64,000 bases of DNA. Source: Phaeovulum molybdatiresistens. Lineage in GTDB: Bacteria; Pseudomonadota; Alphaproteobacteria; Rhodobacterales; Rhodobacteraceae. Both the position numbers and the translations under genes were made by a program. The notes beneath the pieces are model-generated. The model was not told where the DNA came from, did no database searches, and was given only the letters and a program-made list of their open reading frames with translations. This document shows, in pieces, positions 1 through 9,843 of this stretch (positions within the stretch are counted from its first letter, which is position 1; each line of letters starts with the position of its first letter). The stretch lies in NCBI RefSeq assembly GCF_023544865.1, contig NZ_JAMJFX010000003.1, forward strand, positions 62,001 to 126,000, written 5' to 3'.

Positions 1-239
1 TCAACGGCTATCGCACCCCCGAGGGGGGCTTTTTCCTGTGGCTGCCGGTCGAGGATGGCGAGGCGGCGGCCCTGAAGCTGTGGCGTGAAACGGGGGTGCG
101 GGTTCTGCCCGGCGCCTATCTGTCGCGCGAGGTGGATGGTTTCAATCCCGGCAAGGGATATATCCGGGTGGCCCTGGTCGCCCCAAAAGAAGAAACGCAG
201 CGCGGGCTGATCAAGCTGCGCGACTGCCTTTATGCGTGA
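1..239 (+). CDS. Aminotransferase class I/II, C-terminal end (partial at window start)
   Basis: An open frame enters from the left edge and stops with TGA at 237-239. The readable 78 residues include an EGGFFLWLP segment, a VRVLPGAYLSRE segment and a GKGYIRVALV segment. These match the small C-terminal domain of fold-type I PLP-dependent aminotransferases, where the Arg in the last segment binds the substrate carboxylate. The PLP lysine and N-terminal domain lie outside the window, so the substrate cannot be stated. The gene is co-directional with ftsK, 12 bp downstream. Confidence 0.75.
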   Translation, partial: NGYRTPEGGFFLWLPVEDGEAAALKLWRETGVRVLPGAYLSREVDGFNPGKGYIRVALVAPKEETQRGLIKLRDCLYA

Positions 240-251
240 GGACGGGCAGAG

Positions 252-3200
252 ATGGCATCCTATCAGATAAGGCAGCGCGACCCCCTTCTGGACCAGAATA
301 CCCAGGCCGCCCTGGAACGGCGCGGCAAGGAACTGCTGGGCGGGGTTCTGGTGGTTCTTGGGTTGCTGGTCGGCCTGATGCTGGGAAGCTATTCGCCCGA
401 CGATCCAAGCTGGATGGCGGCGTCGGACGCGCCGGTGAACAATCTGCTGGGCCGGCTTGGGGCGGGTATCGCTTCGCCGCTTTACATCATCGTGGGTTAT
501 GCCTGCTGGCTGCTGCCGCTGGGGCTTGTCGCCTGGGGGCTGCGCTTTGTGCTGCACCGGGGCGAGGAACGCGCGATGGCCCGCGTCGTCTTTCTGCCGA
601 TCGCGGTGGTGCTGGCTTCGGCCTATTCCTCGATGCTGGTGCCGGGCGCAGAATGGGGGCAGGTGTTCGGCCTGGGCGGCCATTTCGGCGACATGATCGC
701 GGGGCTGTTCGTGGAACTTTCACCGGTGTCGTCCAGCTTCGGGCTAAAGCTGATGTCGCTGATCTTCGCGCTGGGCATGGTGGCGATGGCCGTGTTCGTT
801 CTGGGTTTCGACCGGGCTGAATTGCAGATGATCCTGCGGTTCCTGATCCTGGGCAGCATCACCAGCTATGCCCTGGTGATGCATGCGCTGGGGCGTGGGG
901 CTGCGGCCTCGGTCCGGGCGGCGCAGATCGCGCAGGAACGTGCCCGCCAGCGCCGGGCCGAGGCGCGGGACCGGGCCGATGATCTGGCAGCCTGGCAGGC
1001 CCAGCAGGCCGCCTGGGATGCCAGCCAGACGGGCTTTGCCCCGCAGGTGCAGCCCGAACGCGCGGGCCTGATTTCGCGCATCCGCCGCGCGGTCGAGCCT
1101 GAACCCTATGCCAGCCCTGACGACCTTGAACCCGAGCTGATCGAGGTTCATCGTGACTGGCCGTCGACCCCGGCGATGGCCCCCTCGGAAGACCGCATCC
1201 GCGCGCGCATCGCACAGGCCGTGCGCACCCGCGCCACCACCCCGCCGCTGCGGGCCGAACCGCAGATGGCGGCGGTTGTCGCCGATCCGATGCAGGGCTT
1301 CGCGCCGGTTCAGCCGGCCCCGCGCCCCGCTGATCCGCGCCCGGACGTCGCGGCGATGGAAGCGGCGCCGCCGGTTGCCCCGGTCCCGGCCCCGGCAGCA
1401 CCGGCGTCGGTTCTGGCCGCGGTGGCCTCACGCCTTGCACGGGCGGGCAAGCCCGCCGCGCCGGTTCTGCGCGCCGAGCCGCCGTTGAAGGCCACGCCCC
1501 GCTTCATGCCCGGCAGCGCGCCGCAGCCCGTGGTGCGGCCCGAACCGCGCCCCGAGCCGATGCTGACGGCGCAGCCGGCCCCGATGGCGCGTCTGGCCAC
1601 CCCCGATCCGGTAGACGTGGCCCCCAACTGGGCACCCGAGCCGCAGGCGCCTTTGGCCGCTCCGCAGCAGGACGACTGGGCGGATGAGGCGGATTTTGAC
1701 CGCAATGCCTTTGCTTCGCTGGATGACGAAGACGATTTCGCCGATCCGCCGCCACGGGTGGAACTGTCGCGCAAGGTGATCCCCGCAGCCCCTGAGGCGC
1801 GTCGCGTGGTGATGCCCGCGAAAAAGCCGCTCGCCCCGTCGCGTCAGGCCATTGCCGAGGCGCAGCCTGCGCTGAAATTCGATGCCGAACCGCAGCATGC
1901 CTATGAAGCGCCGCCGCTGTCGCTTTTGACCAACCCCGCCACGGTTCAGCGCCATTCGCTGTCCGATGAGGCGTTGGAAGAAAACGCGCGGATGCTGGAA
2001 AACGTGCTGGATGATTATGGCGTCAAGGGCGAGATCGTCAGCGTCCGTCCGGGCCCGGTGGTCACGATGTACGAACTGGAACCCGCGCCGGGCCTGAAGG
2101 CCAGCCGGGTGATCGGGCTGGCCGATGATATCGCGCGGTCGATGTCGGCGCTGTCGGCGCGCGTGTCCACCGTGCCCGGGCGTTCCGTGATCGGGATCGA
2201 ACTGCCCAACGCGCACCGCGAAAAGGTGGTGCTGCGCGAAATCCTGTCGGCGCGCGATTTCGGCGACAGCAACATGCGGCTGCCGCTGGCGCTGGGCAAG
2301 GATATTGCGGGCGAACCCGTGGTGGCGAACTTGGCCAAGATGCCCCACCTGCTGATCGCGGGGACCACCGGCTCGGGTAAATCGGTCGCGATCAACACGA
2401 TGATCCTGTCGCTGCTGTACAAGCTGTCGCCCGAGGAATGCCGGCTGATCATGATCGACCCCAAGATGCTGGAACTGTCGGTCTATGACGGCATCCCGCA
2501 TCTTCTGTCGCCCGTCGTCACCGACCCGAAAAAGGCCGTCGTCGCGCTGAAATGGGTCGTGGGCGAGATGGAGGAACGCTATCGCAAGATGTCCAAGATG
2601 GGCGTTCGCAACATCGAGGGCTATAACGGCCGCGTCCGCGAGGCGCTGTCCAAGGGCGAAACCTTCAAGCGCACCGTGCAGACCGGCTTTGACGAGGAAA
2701 CCGGCGAACCCGTGTTCGAGACGGATGAATTCCAGCCCCAGCCGATCCCCTACATCGTCGTCATCGTCGACGAGATGGCCGACCTGATGATGGTCGCGGG
2801 CAAAGAGATCGAGGCCTGCATCCAGCGTCTGGCGCAGATGGCGCGGGCGTCGGGCATCCACCTGATCATGGCGACGCAGCGGCCCTCGGTCGACGTCATC
2901 ACCGGCACGATCAAGGCGAACTTCCCCACCCGGATTTCCTTCCAGGTCACGTCCAAGATCGACAGCCGCACGATCCTGGGCGAACAGGGGGCCGAACAGC
3001 TGCTGGGCATGGGCGACATGCTGTATATGGCCGGCGGCAGCCGCATCACCCGTATCCACGGCCCCTTCGTCAGCGACGAAGAGGTTGAGGAGATCGTGAA
3101 CCACCTGAAATCCTTTGGCCCGCCGGAATACATGTCCGGCGTGGTGGAAGGCCCCGATGAGGAAAGTGCATCCGACATCGACGCGGTGCTGGGCCTGGGC

Positions 3201-3407
3201 GGCAACACCGATGGCGAAGATGCGCTGTATGATCAGGCGGTGGCGATCGTGATCAAGGATCGGAAATGTTCCACCTCGTATATCCAGCGCAAACTGGGCA
3301 TCGGCTACAACAAGGCCGCGCGGCTGGTGGAACAAATGGAAGATCAGGGCGTTGTCACCGCAGCCAACCATGTGGGCAAACGCGAAATTCTTGTGCCCGA
3401 ACAATAA
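252..3407 (+). CDS. ftsK: DNA translocase FtsK
   Basis: A 1051-residue FtsK/SpoIIIE translocase that pumps chromosomal DNA across the division septum and helps resolve chromosome dimers. The first ~200 residues hold several hydrophobic membrane segments. Roughly residues 215-560 are a low-complexity Pro/Ala/Glu-rich linker. The RecA-like motor follows, with Walker A GTTGSGKS near residue 705 and Walker [12 protein letters not shown] near 835. The last ~65 residues form the winged-helix gamma domain ([17 protein letters not shown]) that reads polar KOPS-type sites. Length is normal for the alphaproteobacterial family. The ATG follows a GAGG ribosome-binding sequence. A strong terminator lies just after the stop, before lolA. 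Confidence 0.96.
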   Translation: MASYQIRQRDPLLDQNTQAALERRGKELLGGVLVVLGLLVGLMLGSYSPDDPSWMAASDAPVNNLLGRLGAGIASPLYIIVGYACWLLPLGLVAWGLRFVLHRGEERAMARVVFLPIAVVLASAYSSMLVPGAEWGQVFGLGGHFGDMIAGLFVELSPVSSSFGLKLMSLIFALGMVAMAVFVLGFDRAELQMILRFLILGSITSYALVMHALGRGAAASVRAAQIAQERARQRRAEARDRADDLAAWQAQQAAWDASQTGFAPQVQPERAGLISRIRRAVEPEPYASPDDLEPELIEVHRDWPSTPAMAPSEDRIRARIAQAVRTRATTPPLRAEPQMAAVVADPMQGFAPVQPAPRPADPRPDVAAMEAAPPVAPVPAPAAPASVLAAVASRLARAGKPAAPVLRAEPPLKATPRFMPGSAPQPVVRPEPRPEPMLTAQPAPMARLATPDPVDVAPNWAPEPQAPLAAPQQDDWADEADFDRNAFASLDDEDDFADPPPRVELSRKVIPAAPEARRVVMPAKKPLAPSRQAIAEAQPALKFDAEPQHAYEAPPLSLLTNPATVQRHSLSDEALEENARMLENVLDDYGVKGEIVSVRPGPVVTMYELEPAPGLKASRVIGLADDIARSMSALSARVSTVPGRSVIGIELPNAHREKVVLREILSARDFGDSNMRLPLALGKDIAGEPVVANLAKMPHLLIAGTTGSGKSVAINTMILSLLYKLSPEECRLIMIDPKMLELSVYDGIPHLLSPVVTDPKKAVVALKWVVGEMEERYRKMSKMGVRNIEGYNGRVREALSKGETFKRTVQTGFDEETGEPVFETDEFQPQPIPYIVVIVDEMADLMMVAGKEIEACIQRLAQMARASGIHLIMATQRPSVDVITGTIKANFPTRISFQVTSKIDSRTILGEQGAEQLLGMGDMLYMAGGSRITRIHGPFVSDEEVEEIVNHLKSFGPPEYMSGVVEGPDEESASDIDAVLGLGGNTDGEDALYDQAVAIVIKDRKCSTSYIQRKLGIGYNKAARLVEQMEDQGVVTAANHVGKREILVPEQ

Positions 3408-3429
3408 GGGCGCGACATCGTGAACAAGG

Positions 3430-3460
3430 GCCCCGCCAGACGTGATCGGGCGGGGCTTTT
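3430..3460 (+). terminator. Rho-independent terminator after ftsK
   Basis: A perfect 8-bp GC stem (GCCCCGCC at 3430-3437 with GGCGGGGC at 3449-3456) has an 11-nt loop and is followed directly by TTTT. It lies 23 bp after the ftsK stop and 31 bp before lolA, so lolA is probably transcribed mainly from its own promoter or by read-through. Confidence 0.8.
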
Positions 3461-3490
3461 CTATGGCCGCCAAGCGGCTAGATAGGGGAT

Positions 3491-4090
3491 ATGAAAATGC
3501 TTCGCTTCGCCCTTGCACCCGTTCTGTCGCTTGTCCTTGCGGTCCCGGCCTTCGCCGAGAAGATCCCGCTGGGGGAATTGTCGCGCTACCTGAACAGTCT
3601 CAAGACCGCCGAGGCGGACTTTACCCAGGTGAATGCCGACGGCACGATTTCGACCGGAAAGCTGTTCATCCAGCGCCCCGGTCGGGTGCGGTTCGAATAT
3701 GCCGCGCCCGACAAGACGTTGGTGCTGGCCAGCGGCGGGCAGGTGGCAATCTTCGACGCCAAGTCGAACCAGCCGCCGGAACAATACCCGCTGTCGCGCA
3801 CGCCGCTGAACCTGATCCTGGCGCAGAACGTCGATCTGGGACGGGCGCGGATGGTGGTGGGCCATACCGCCGATGACAAGACGACCTCGGTCATCGCCCA
3901 AGACCCCGAGCACCCGGAATACGGCACCATCCGCATGGTCTTTACCGCGGCGCCCACGGAACTGCGCCAATGGGTGATCACCGATAATACCGGCGGGCAG
4001 ACGACGTTGATCCTGGGCGATCTGCAAAAAGGGCAAACCTATGCGCCCAGCCTGTTCAGCATCACCCTGGAGGCTGACCGGCGCGATTGA
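3491..4090 (+). CDS. lolA: Outer-membrane lipoprotein carrier protein LolA family
   Basis: A 199-residue periplasmic protein with a clear signal peptide: KMLR basic start, hydrophobic core, cleavage predicted after the AFA near residue 22. The mature part has the LolA pattern: the early NSLKTAEADFTQ helix, the GKLFIQRPGRVRFEY strand pair, and the ASGGQVAIFD and QYPLSRTPLN segments. LolA ferries lipoproteins from the LolCDE exporter to the outer-membrane receptor. Length agrees with the family. It follows ftsK in the same direction, an order I regard as usual in Rhodobacteraceae. It converges with the lipoprotein gene at 4108. Confidence 0.88.
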   Translation: MKMLRFALAPVLSLVLAVPAFAEKIPLGELSRYLNSLKTAEADFTQVNADGTISTGKLFIQRPGRVRFEYAAPDKTLVLASGGQVAIFDAKSNQPPEQYPLSRTPLNLILAQNVDLGRARMVVGHTADDKTTSVIAQDPEHPEYGTIRMVFTAAPTELRQWVITDNTGGQTTLILGDLQKGQTYAPSLFSITLEADRRD

Positions 4091-4107
4091 CCGGCGCGCC
4101 TTGGCCC

Positions 4108-4686
4108 TTAGCGGCGGCAGGACGCAAGCTGTTGTTGATACAGGTTGGCGCGCGCCTGAACGCGGTCGGCCACCGCAACCAGCCAGCCCTTTGCGTTATA
4201 GCTGCCGCGGGCATAGCCTGAACGCCCTTCGTGATAGGCAAGGTACTGATTGCGCGCATCATATTTGGAAATGCCCAGCCGCGCCTGGCTTTCATGCATG
4301 TACCAGCCCATGAAATCGGTGGCATCCGCGATCCGGTCGCGCTTGGCGCTGCGCTTGCCGGTGGCGCGCTGGTATTCTTCCCAGGTGCCATCCAGCGCCT
4401 GGCTATAGCCATAGGCCGAGCTTTGCCGCCCCATCGGGATCACCCCCAGCGCAAACCGAAAGGGGGTGCGCGCATCGCCGATGAATTTGGATTCCTGATG
4501 GATCGTGGCCATCTGCACCGCAACCGGCACGCCCCAGCGCTGCTCAGTCCGTTTCATGGCGGTGTAATACTGTGGTCGTTCGCGCGCCAGCGCACAGGCA
4601 TTGTCCAGATTGCGCGGGGCGGAATAGTTGCCACCGCCGCAGGATGCGACAAGAAGCACGATGGCTACCTTCAGGAACTTGTTCAT
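4108..4686 (-). CDS. Lysozyme-like (transglycosylase SLT) lipoprotein
   Basis: A 192-residue exported lipoprotein: a short basic start, a hydrophobic core, then a lipobox with Cys at residue 16 (LVASC). The mature part is a lytic-transglycosylase-like fold with the catalytic-type Glu at residue 65 in the TIHQESKF motif, followed by SSAYGYSQALDGTW and a C-terminal YLAYHEGRSGYARG segment. It would cleave peptidoglycan glycan strands from a membrane anchor. Paralogues in Rhodobacteraceae are generally annotated as transglycosylase SLT domain proteins. It is transcribed divergently from hspQ. The exact substrate and role are inferred from the family. Confidence 0.8.
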   Translation of the reverse strand: MNKFLKVAIVLLVASCGGGNYSAPRNLDNACALARERPQYYTAMKRTEQRWGVPVAVQMATIHQESKFIGDARTPFRFALGVIPMGRQSSAYGYSQALDGTWEEYQRATGKRSAKRDRIADATDFMGWYMHESQARLGISKYDARNQYLAYHEGRSGYARGSYNAKGWLVAVADRVQARANLYQQQLASCRR

Positions 4687-4854
4687 GACTGCTCTGCCCG
4701 ATCGGTTCTGTTTTCCCTTCTTTTAAAGGAAAACCCGCCGATGGGAAATCACGAAAGCGGCGGGGCGTTCACAGACTGTTTCCGTCATGCCCTGCCCGGG
4801 GCGGTGGACAAAGGGGCGGGCAAGGGATTAGTAACGTGAATCATGGGGTCAACG

Positions 4855-5181
4855 ATGCTGACGACGCGGGCGAAATATCATCTGGGCCAGGTGGTCCGGC
4901 ACCGGAAGCATCCCTTCCGGGGGGTGATTTTTGACGTCGATGCGATGTTTTCCAACACGCAGGAATGGTACGACGCGATCCCCGAAGACAGCCGCCCGGC
5001 CAAGGACCAGCCCTTCTATCACCTGCTGGCCGAGAATGATCACAGCTATTACGTTGCCTATGTGTCCGAACAGAATCTGGAGGCCGACGAATCCGGCGAG
5101 CCTGTCGATCACCCGGACCTGCAAGAGCTGTTCGGAGAGTTCGAGGACGGGTTCTACCCGCTGCAGTTTCAGCTGAACTGA
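4855..5181 (+). CDS. hspQ: Heat shock protein HspQ (YccV-like)
   Basis: A 108-residue HspQ/YccV family protein. In E. coli HspQ binds hemimethylated oriC and enhances Lon-dependent proteolysis. The family signature is plain: AKYHLGQVVRHRKHPFRGVIFDVD, then PFYHLLAE and YVAYVSEQNL. I start at the ATG at 4855 because the TTRAKY start fits homologues and a GGGG stretch sits about 7 nt upstream. An in-frame ATG at 4843 would add MGST but has no good ribosome-binding site. No clear sigma-32 promoter was seen in the 168-bp divergent region. Confidence 0.88.
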   Translation: MLTTRAKYHLGQVVRHRKHPFRGVIFDVDAMFSNTQEWYDAIPEDSRPAKDQPFYHLLAENDHSYYVAYVSEQNLEADESGEPVDHPDLQELFGEFEDGFYPLQFQLN

Positions 5182-5184
5182 CGC

Positions 5185-7569
5185 TCAGCTTGCGTCTTCC
5201 GCCGCCGCCACGTTCTGCTTAACGGCCAGAAAACTGTCCGGCGTGACGGAAATGGAATCGATCCCGGCCGCCACCAGAAGCCGCGCGAAATCCGGGTCAT
5301 TGCTGGGGGCCTGGCCGCACAGGCCGATCTTGCGCCCCGCTGCCCGGGCCCGGGCGATCACCGTTTCGATCATCCACATCACCGCCGGATCGCGTTCACG
5401 AAACAGCCCCGCAAGCCGGTCACTGTCGCGGTCGACCCCCAGAACCAGCTGTGTCAGATCGTTCGACCCGATCGAGAAGCCATCAAAACGGGCGGCAAAC
5501 GCCTCGGCCAGGATTACGTTTGAAGGGATTTCACACATCACATAGACCTGAAGCCCGTTCCGGCCCCGTTCCAGCCCGTTTTCGCGCATCACCGCCAGGA
5601 CGCGGTCGGCCTCCTCGGGGGATCGGCAGAAGGGGATCATCACGATGACATTGTCGAACCCCATCTGTTCGCGCAGATGCCGGATGGCGCGGCATTCCAG
5701 GGCGAAACCGTCGCGATAGGCATCGGAATAGTAGCGTGAGGCGCCGCGGAAGCCGATCATCGGGTTTTCCTCGGCGGGTTCGAACTGGCGACCGCCCAGC
5801 AGTTCAGCATATTCGTTCGTCTTGAAATCGCTCATCCGCACGATGACCGGGCGCGGATACCAGGTCGCCGCGATGCGCGATAGGCCGCGGGCAAGTGTTT
5901 CGACGAAATAGTCGCACCGATCGGCAAATCCACGGGTCAGGCGGGCGATTTCCTGGCGCGCGGCGCTGTCCTGCAACTGGTCGAACCGGGTCAGCGCCAG
6001 CGGATGCACCCGCACCGTGTTCGAGATCACGAATTCCATCCGCGCAAGGCCGACCCCGTCCACCGGCAGCCGCCACCAGCGGGCCGCCGCCGCCGGGTTG
6101 GCGATGTTCAGCATCACCTGCGTGCGGGTGGGCGGCACCGCATCAAGGCGCAGATTCTCAACCTCGAATTCCGCCACGCCGTCATATACGAAACCTTCCT
6201 CGCCCTCGGCGCAAGAGACGGTGACCGATTGCCCGTCATGCAGGACACGCGTCGCATCGCCGGTGCCGACGATGGCGGGCAGGCCCAGTTCACGGCTGAC
6301 GATCGCGGCATGGGATGTGCGCCCGCCGTGGTCGGTGATGATGGCGGCGGCGCGCTTCATCACCGGCACCCAGTCGGGGTCGGTGGTGCTTGTCACCAAC
6401 ACCGCGCCATCGACGAAACGGTCGATATCTGCCGCGCTTTCGATCAGGCAGACCTCGCCCGTCGCAACCGCATCGCCCACGCTGAGCCCGCAGAGCAGTC
6501 TTCGCCCCTTCGCGGTGATCCGATAGGACCGCAGGGCGCCAATATCCGCACGCGACTGCACCGTTTCGGGCCGGGCCTGGACGATGTAGATCACGCCGGT
6601 TTCCCCGTCGCGCGCCCATTCCATATCCATCGGCTGGCCGTAATGCGCCTCGATCACGCAGGCCTGACGGGCCAGATCCAGGATTTCGGTATCCGACAGC
6701 ACAAAACTTTCCCGTTCCGCCCGCGATGTCGGCAGATTGCGCGTGGCCAGCCCTTCACGCGCATAAACCATCTTGCGTTCCTTGGTGCCGCACCGCTTTT
6801 CCAGAATCGGGGTCAGGTCGGGGCGATCGAGGAAGGGCTTGAACACCTGATATTCATCGGGGTTCACGGCGCCTTGCACCACGTTTTCCCCCAGCCCCCA
6901 GGCCGCGTTGATCAACACCACGCGGTCAAAGCCCGTTTCCGTGTCGATCGAGAACATGACACCCGCCCCGCCCAGATCGGCGCGCACCATCATCTGCACG
7001 CCGATCGACAGGGCGACCTTTTCATGCGCGAAACCTTTCATCGTCCGGTAGCTGATCGCCCGGTCGGTGAACAGCGAGGCAAAACAGCGCCGGCAGGCCT
7101 CCAGCAAGGCCGCCTCGCCACGAATGTTCAGAAAGGTTTCCTGCTGGCCCGCGAAACTGGCATCGGGCAGATCCTCGGCCGTGGCGGACGATCGGACCGC
7201 AACCGCCGGCTCTGCCTGGCCAACCCGGGTGCCAAGCCTACGATAGGCGCCCAAGATTTCGGTGCGCATCGCCTCGGGCCACTCACCGGCCAGAATCGCC
7301 GCGCGGATCGCCTGGCCGCAGGCCTGCAAGGTTCTGCGCCCGGCCTTCAACTCGGCCAGCTCTGCCCGGATTGTCGTTTCCAGATTGTTGGCAGCCAGAA
7401 AGCGCCGATAGGCCCCGGCCGTGGTCGCAAACCCATCCGGAATCCGAATGCCCTTGGGCGTCAGCGCCCGCACCATTTCCCCCAAAGAGGCATTCTTGCC
7501 GCCAACGATGGCCACATCCGTCCGCGAAACATCTTCGAACCACAGAAGTGTCGCCCCATTGCCAGCCAT
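5185..7569 (-). CDS. ppsA: Phosphoenolpyruvate synthase
   Basis: A 794-residue PEP synthase (pyruvate, water dikinase), which converts pyruvate and ATP to PEP, AMP and phosphate for gluconeogenesis. The N-terminal PEP/pyruvate-binding domain shows VGGKNASLGEM and VAVRSSATAEDLPDASFAGQ. The swivelling phosphohistidine domain has GGRTSHAAIVSRELG. The C-terminal TIM barrel has MIGFRGASRYYSD and SIGSNDLTQLVLGVDRD. Length is normal. The frame extends upstream to 7629, but the ATG at 7569 has a GGGGGA ribosome-binding sequence and gives the family's usual N-terminus. It lies downstream of the anti-sigma pair in the same direction. Confidence 0.96.
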   Translation of the reverse strand: MAGNGATLLWFEDVSRTDVAIVGGKNASLGEMVRALTPKGIRIPDGFATTAGAYRRFLAANNLETTIRAELAELKAGRRTLQACGQAIRAAILAGEWPEAMRTEILGAYRRLGTRVGQAEPAVAVRSSATAEDLPDASFAGQQETFLNIRGEAALLEACRRCFASLFTDRAISYRTMKGFAHEKVALSIGVQMMVRADLGGAGVMFSIDTETGFDRVVLINAAWGLGENVVQGAVNPDEYQVFKPFLDRPDLTPILEKRCGTKERKMVYAREGLATRNLPTSRAERESFVLSDTEILDLARQACVIEAHYGQPMDMEWARDGETGVIYIVQARPETVQSRADIGALRSYRITAKGRRLLCGLSVGDAVATGEVCLIESAADIDRFVDGAVLVTSTTDPDWVPVMKRAAAIITDHGGRTSHAAIVSRELGLPAIVGTGDATRVLHDGQSVTVSCAEGEEGFVYDGVAEFEVENLRLDAVPPTRTQVMLNIANPAAAARWWRLPVDGVGLARMEFVISNTVRVHPLALTRFDQLQDSAARQEIARLTRGFADRCDYFVETLARGLSRIAATWYPRPVIVRMSDFKTNEYAELLGGRQFEPAEENPMIGFRGASRYYSDAYRDGFALECRAIRHLREQMGFDNVIVMIPFCRSPEEADRVLAVMRENGLERGRNGLQVYVMCEIPSNVILAEAFAARFDGFSIGSNDLTQLVLGVDRDSDRLAGLFRERDPAVMWMIETVIARARAAGRKIGLCGQAPSNDPDFARLLVAAGIDSISVTPDSFLAVKQNVAAAEDAS

Positions 7570-7647
7570 GTCGTCCCCCGAATCCCCCACTTTGGGGCGA
7601 TTGTCGGGCCTTGACCCGTTGCGTGGCAAGACCTGCGTTCGCGGGCG

Positions 7648-8154
7648 CTACGGGGCAGCTGTCGGCAGCGGCGCCACAAGCGGGATGCGGAACGCCAACA
7701 AATTGTGGTTGCCTTCGCGATGATAGCCCAGATCCTCGGCCAGATCGCGGATCAGGCACCAGCCAAATCCACCCTCGGGCAGGCTTGCCGGGTCGGGGCG
7801 GCTTTGCGCCGGATCGGCAGGGTTCAGCAACGCCGACGCCGGAAGCACCACGCCATCATCGCTGACCGAACAGCTTAGCCCGCGCCGATCGCGCACGATC
7901 GACAGGGTGATGGTGCCGGGCAGGCCATCGCCATAGCCATGTTCGACGATATTGTTCAGCACCTCTGCCAGGATCAGTTCCAGAGTTCCGGCCTCATCCT
8001 CGCTCAACTGGCGCAGGAACCGGGCCAGCGCGGCGCGCAGTGCCTGGCGCACCGACATGGGATCGGCGACGAAGCTGTGGTGAAAGATCTGTGGGTCATG
8101 GCGCGGCCCGGTCCGGCGAAACGCCTCTTTTTCGGCAACGCGGTTAGCCAGCAT
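7648..8154 (-). CDS. RsbW/SpoIIAB-like anti-sigma ATPase
   Basis: A 168-residue GHKL-type ATPase of the anti-sigma regulatory (HATPase_c_2) family. The N-box LAEVLNNIVEHGYG and a VSDDGVVLP G1-type segment are visible, plus a GGFGWCLIRDLAEDLGY box. Such proteins phosphorylate a STAS partner or bind a sigma factor in partner-switching circuits. The STAS gene lies immediately upstream and overlaps it by 11 bp, so the two are translationally coupled and almost certainly interact. No sigma factor or PP2C phosphatase gene is nearby, so the output is unknown. Confidence 0.85.
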   Translation of the reverse strand: MLANRVAEKEAFRRTGPRHDPQIFHHSFVADPMSVRQALRAALARFLRQLSEDEAGTLELILAEVLNNIVEHGYGDGLPGTITLSIVRDRRGLSCSVSDDGVVLPASALLNPADPAQSRPDPASLPEGGFGWCLIRDLAEDLGYHREGNHNLLAFRIPLVAPLPTAAP

Positions 8155-8491
8155 CGCGCATCCCCACCGCCAGCGCGTCCGACACGGACGCGTGAATGCG
8201 AAAGACCGTGTCCATCCGGGTCAGGTGAAAGACCTTCTGCACATTGGGCGTCAGCCCCGCCAGATCCAGTTGCCGTTCGGGTGCCAGCATCTTCATGACG
8301 GAAACCACCGCGCCCAGGCCCGAACTGTCCAGAAACCCGATCACGGACATGTCCAGAATGACCCGTTGCGCAGGTTGGGCAATGATGTCGCGCATCTGAT
8401 CCTTGAAGCGAATCGCATTTGCCGCATCAAGCCGTGCCTCATCCACCTGCACCACAAGGGCGCCGTTTCGGGCTTCGGCGAAAAGGTTCAT
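8144..8491 (-). CDS. STAS-domain anti-anti-sigma factor (RsbV/SpoIIAA-like)
   Basis: A 115-residue single STAS domain. The diagnostic segment VILDMSVIGFLDSSGLGAV carries the phosphorylatable serine, S57, aligned to Ser58 of SpoIIAA. In known systems the unphosphorylated protein sequesters the anti-sigma ATPase and phosphorylation by the ATPase releases it. It is the first gene of a two-gene unit with the ATPase (11-bp overlap). It is divergent from the thiolase gene, with a 93-bp intergenic gap. Confidence 0.87.
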   Translation of the reverse strand: MNLFAEARNGALVVQVDEARLDAANAIRFKDQMRDIIAQPAQRVILDMSVIGFLDSSGLGAVVSVMKMLAPERQLDLAGLTPNVQKVFHLTRMDTVFRIHASVSDALAVGMRDAG

Positions 8492-8584
8492 CTTGGGCCT
8501 CCAGCACAGCTTTTCCGCGATCAGGCTAGACGCGAATGCTTACTTTTCGGTATCCGGGTTCAAGGTTTCTTGTGGGAGGCGCGG

Positions 8585-9763
8585 ATGGACAAGGTGGTGA
8601 TCGTGGGCGCGGCCCGCACGCCGATGGGGGGACTTCAGGGCAGCTTCGCGGATGTTCCCGCGGCAACGCTTGGCGGGGCGGCGATTGCGGCGGCGCTGAC
8701 GCGCGCCAGCGTGGCGCCCGACCGGGTCGAGGAATTGGTGATGGGCTGCGTCTTGCCGGCGGGGCAGGGGCAGGCCCCGGCCCGGCAGGCGGGCTTTGCC
8801 GCTGGCCTGCCGCAGGGCGTGCCGGCGACAACGCTCAACAAGATGTGCGGATCGGGGATGAAGGCGGCGATGGTAGCCTTCGACCAGATCGCCACGGGCG
8901 GCACCGGTTTGATGGTCGCGGGCGGTATGGAAAGCATGACCAACGCCCCCTATCTTTTGCCCAGGCTGCGCGGGGGCGCGCGGCTGGGCCATACACAGGC
9001 GCTCGATCACATGTTTCTGGATGGCCTGGAAGACGCCTATGACAAGGGCCGCCTGATGGGCACCTTTGCCGAAGATTGCGCCGAGGCTTTCGGCTTCACC
9101 CGCGCCGCCCAGGATGATTATGCGCTGGCCTCGCTGACCCGCGCCAGGGCCGCGCAGGCCAGTGGCGGCTTTGCCGCGGAAATCACCCCCGTCACGGTGA
9201 CCGGGCGCAAAGGCGAACGCACCGTTGCCGAGGATGAACAGCCCGGCCTTGCGCGGCCGGAAAAGATCCCGGCGCTGAAACCCGCATTTCGCGCTGGTGG
9301 CACGGTGACGGCGGCGAATTCCTCGTCAATCTCGGATGGGGCGGCGGCCCTGGTGCTGGCCTCGGAACGGATCGCTCAGGCCGAAGGGCTGGCAATCCGC
9401 GCCCGCATCCTGGGCCATGCCAGCCACGCCCAGGCCCCCGGCGACTTCCCCACGGCGCCCGTGCCCGCCGCGGAAAAGCTGATGGCGCGCCTGGGCTGGA
9501 CCCCTGCGGACGTCGATCTGTGGGAGGTGAACGAGGCCTTCGCTGTCGTCCCCATGGCCTTCATGGCGCGCCTTGGCATCGCGCATGAGGTGGTGAACGT
9601 GAACGGCGGCGCCTGTGCCCTTGGGCACCCGATCGGCGCCTCGGGCGCACGTATCATCGTCACGCTGTTGCATGCGCTGGAAGCGCGCGGCCTGAAACGT
9701 GGCATCGCCGCGATCTGCATCGGCGGCGGCGAGGGCACGGCCATCGCCATCGAACGGCCCTGA
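8585..9763 (+). CDS. Acetyl-CoA C-acetyltransferase family thiolase
   Basis: A 392-residue thiolase. The nucleophilic Cys is C88 in NKMCGSGMKA. The late motifs NVNGGACALGHPIGASGAR (catalytic His) and CIGGGEGTA (second Cys) are complete. It could act as an acetoacetyl-CoA thiolase or in beta-oxidation; chain length cannot be told from sequence. The frame runs back to 8192, but the ATG at 8585 has a GGAGG ribosome-binding site and gives the canonical KVVIVGAARTPMG start. A second thiolase of similar length lies at 59691. A copy of the dispersed hairpin/ATATTT repeat begins right after the stop. Confidence 0.93.
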   Translation: MDKVVIVGAARTPMGGLQGSFADVPAATLGGAAIAAALTRASVAPDRVEELVMGCVLPAGQGQAPARQAGFAAGLPQGVPATTLNKMCGSGMKAAMVAFDQIATGGTGLMVAGGMESMTNAPYLLPRLRGGARLGHTQALDHMFLDGLEDAYDKGRLMGTFAEDCAEAFGFTRAAQDDYALASLTRARAAQASGGFAAEITPVTVTGRKGERTVAEDEQPGLARPEKIPALKPAFRAGGTVTAANSSSISDGAAALVLASERIAQAEGLAIRARILGHASHAQAPGDFPTAPVPAAEKLMARLGWTPADVDLWEVNEAFAVVPMAFMARLGIAHEVVNVNGGACALGHPIGASGARIIVTLLHALEARGLKRGIAAICIGGGEGTAIAIERP

Positions 9764-9817
9764 TCTTCGGATTTGTCCAAATATCCTTGGGGGGGGCGGG
9801 GGGCAGACAGCCCCCCG
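9764..9817 (-). repeat. Dispersed intergenic hairpin + ATATTT element, copy 1
   Basis: Read on the minus strand: a C(G)6/(C)6G hairpin (9797-9817), a C-rich run, then AAGGATATTTGGACAAATCCGAAGA reaching the thiolase stop codon. The same hairpin, C-run, GGrATATTT, (G)CAAA and CCGAAG order recurs at 26478, 29254 and 35219. It fills the gap between the thiolase and the methionine sulfoxide reductase gene. Confidence 0.6.
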
Positions 9818-9843
9818 TTCCCGCCCCAAGCCAAAGGCGCCCC

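Noticed and set aside
1428..3518. 696-residue open frame antisense to ftsK
   Set aside because: High GC content leaves stop-free shadow frames; composition is His/Arg/Gly/Asp-rich without any domain, and FtsK is unambiguous on the other strand.
4687..4854. Heat-shock promoter before hspQ
   Set aside because: No CTTGAA-like -35 box with a matching -10 was found in the divergent region.
6004..7614. 536-residue open frame antisense to ppsA
   Set aside because: Shadow of the PEP synthase gene with no protein-like features.
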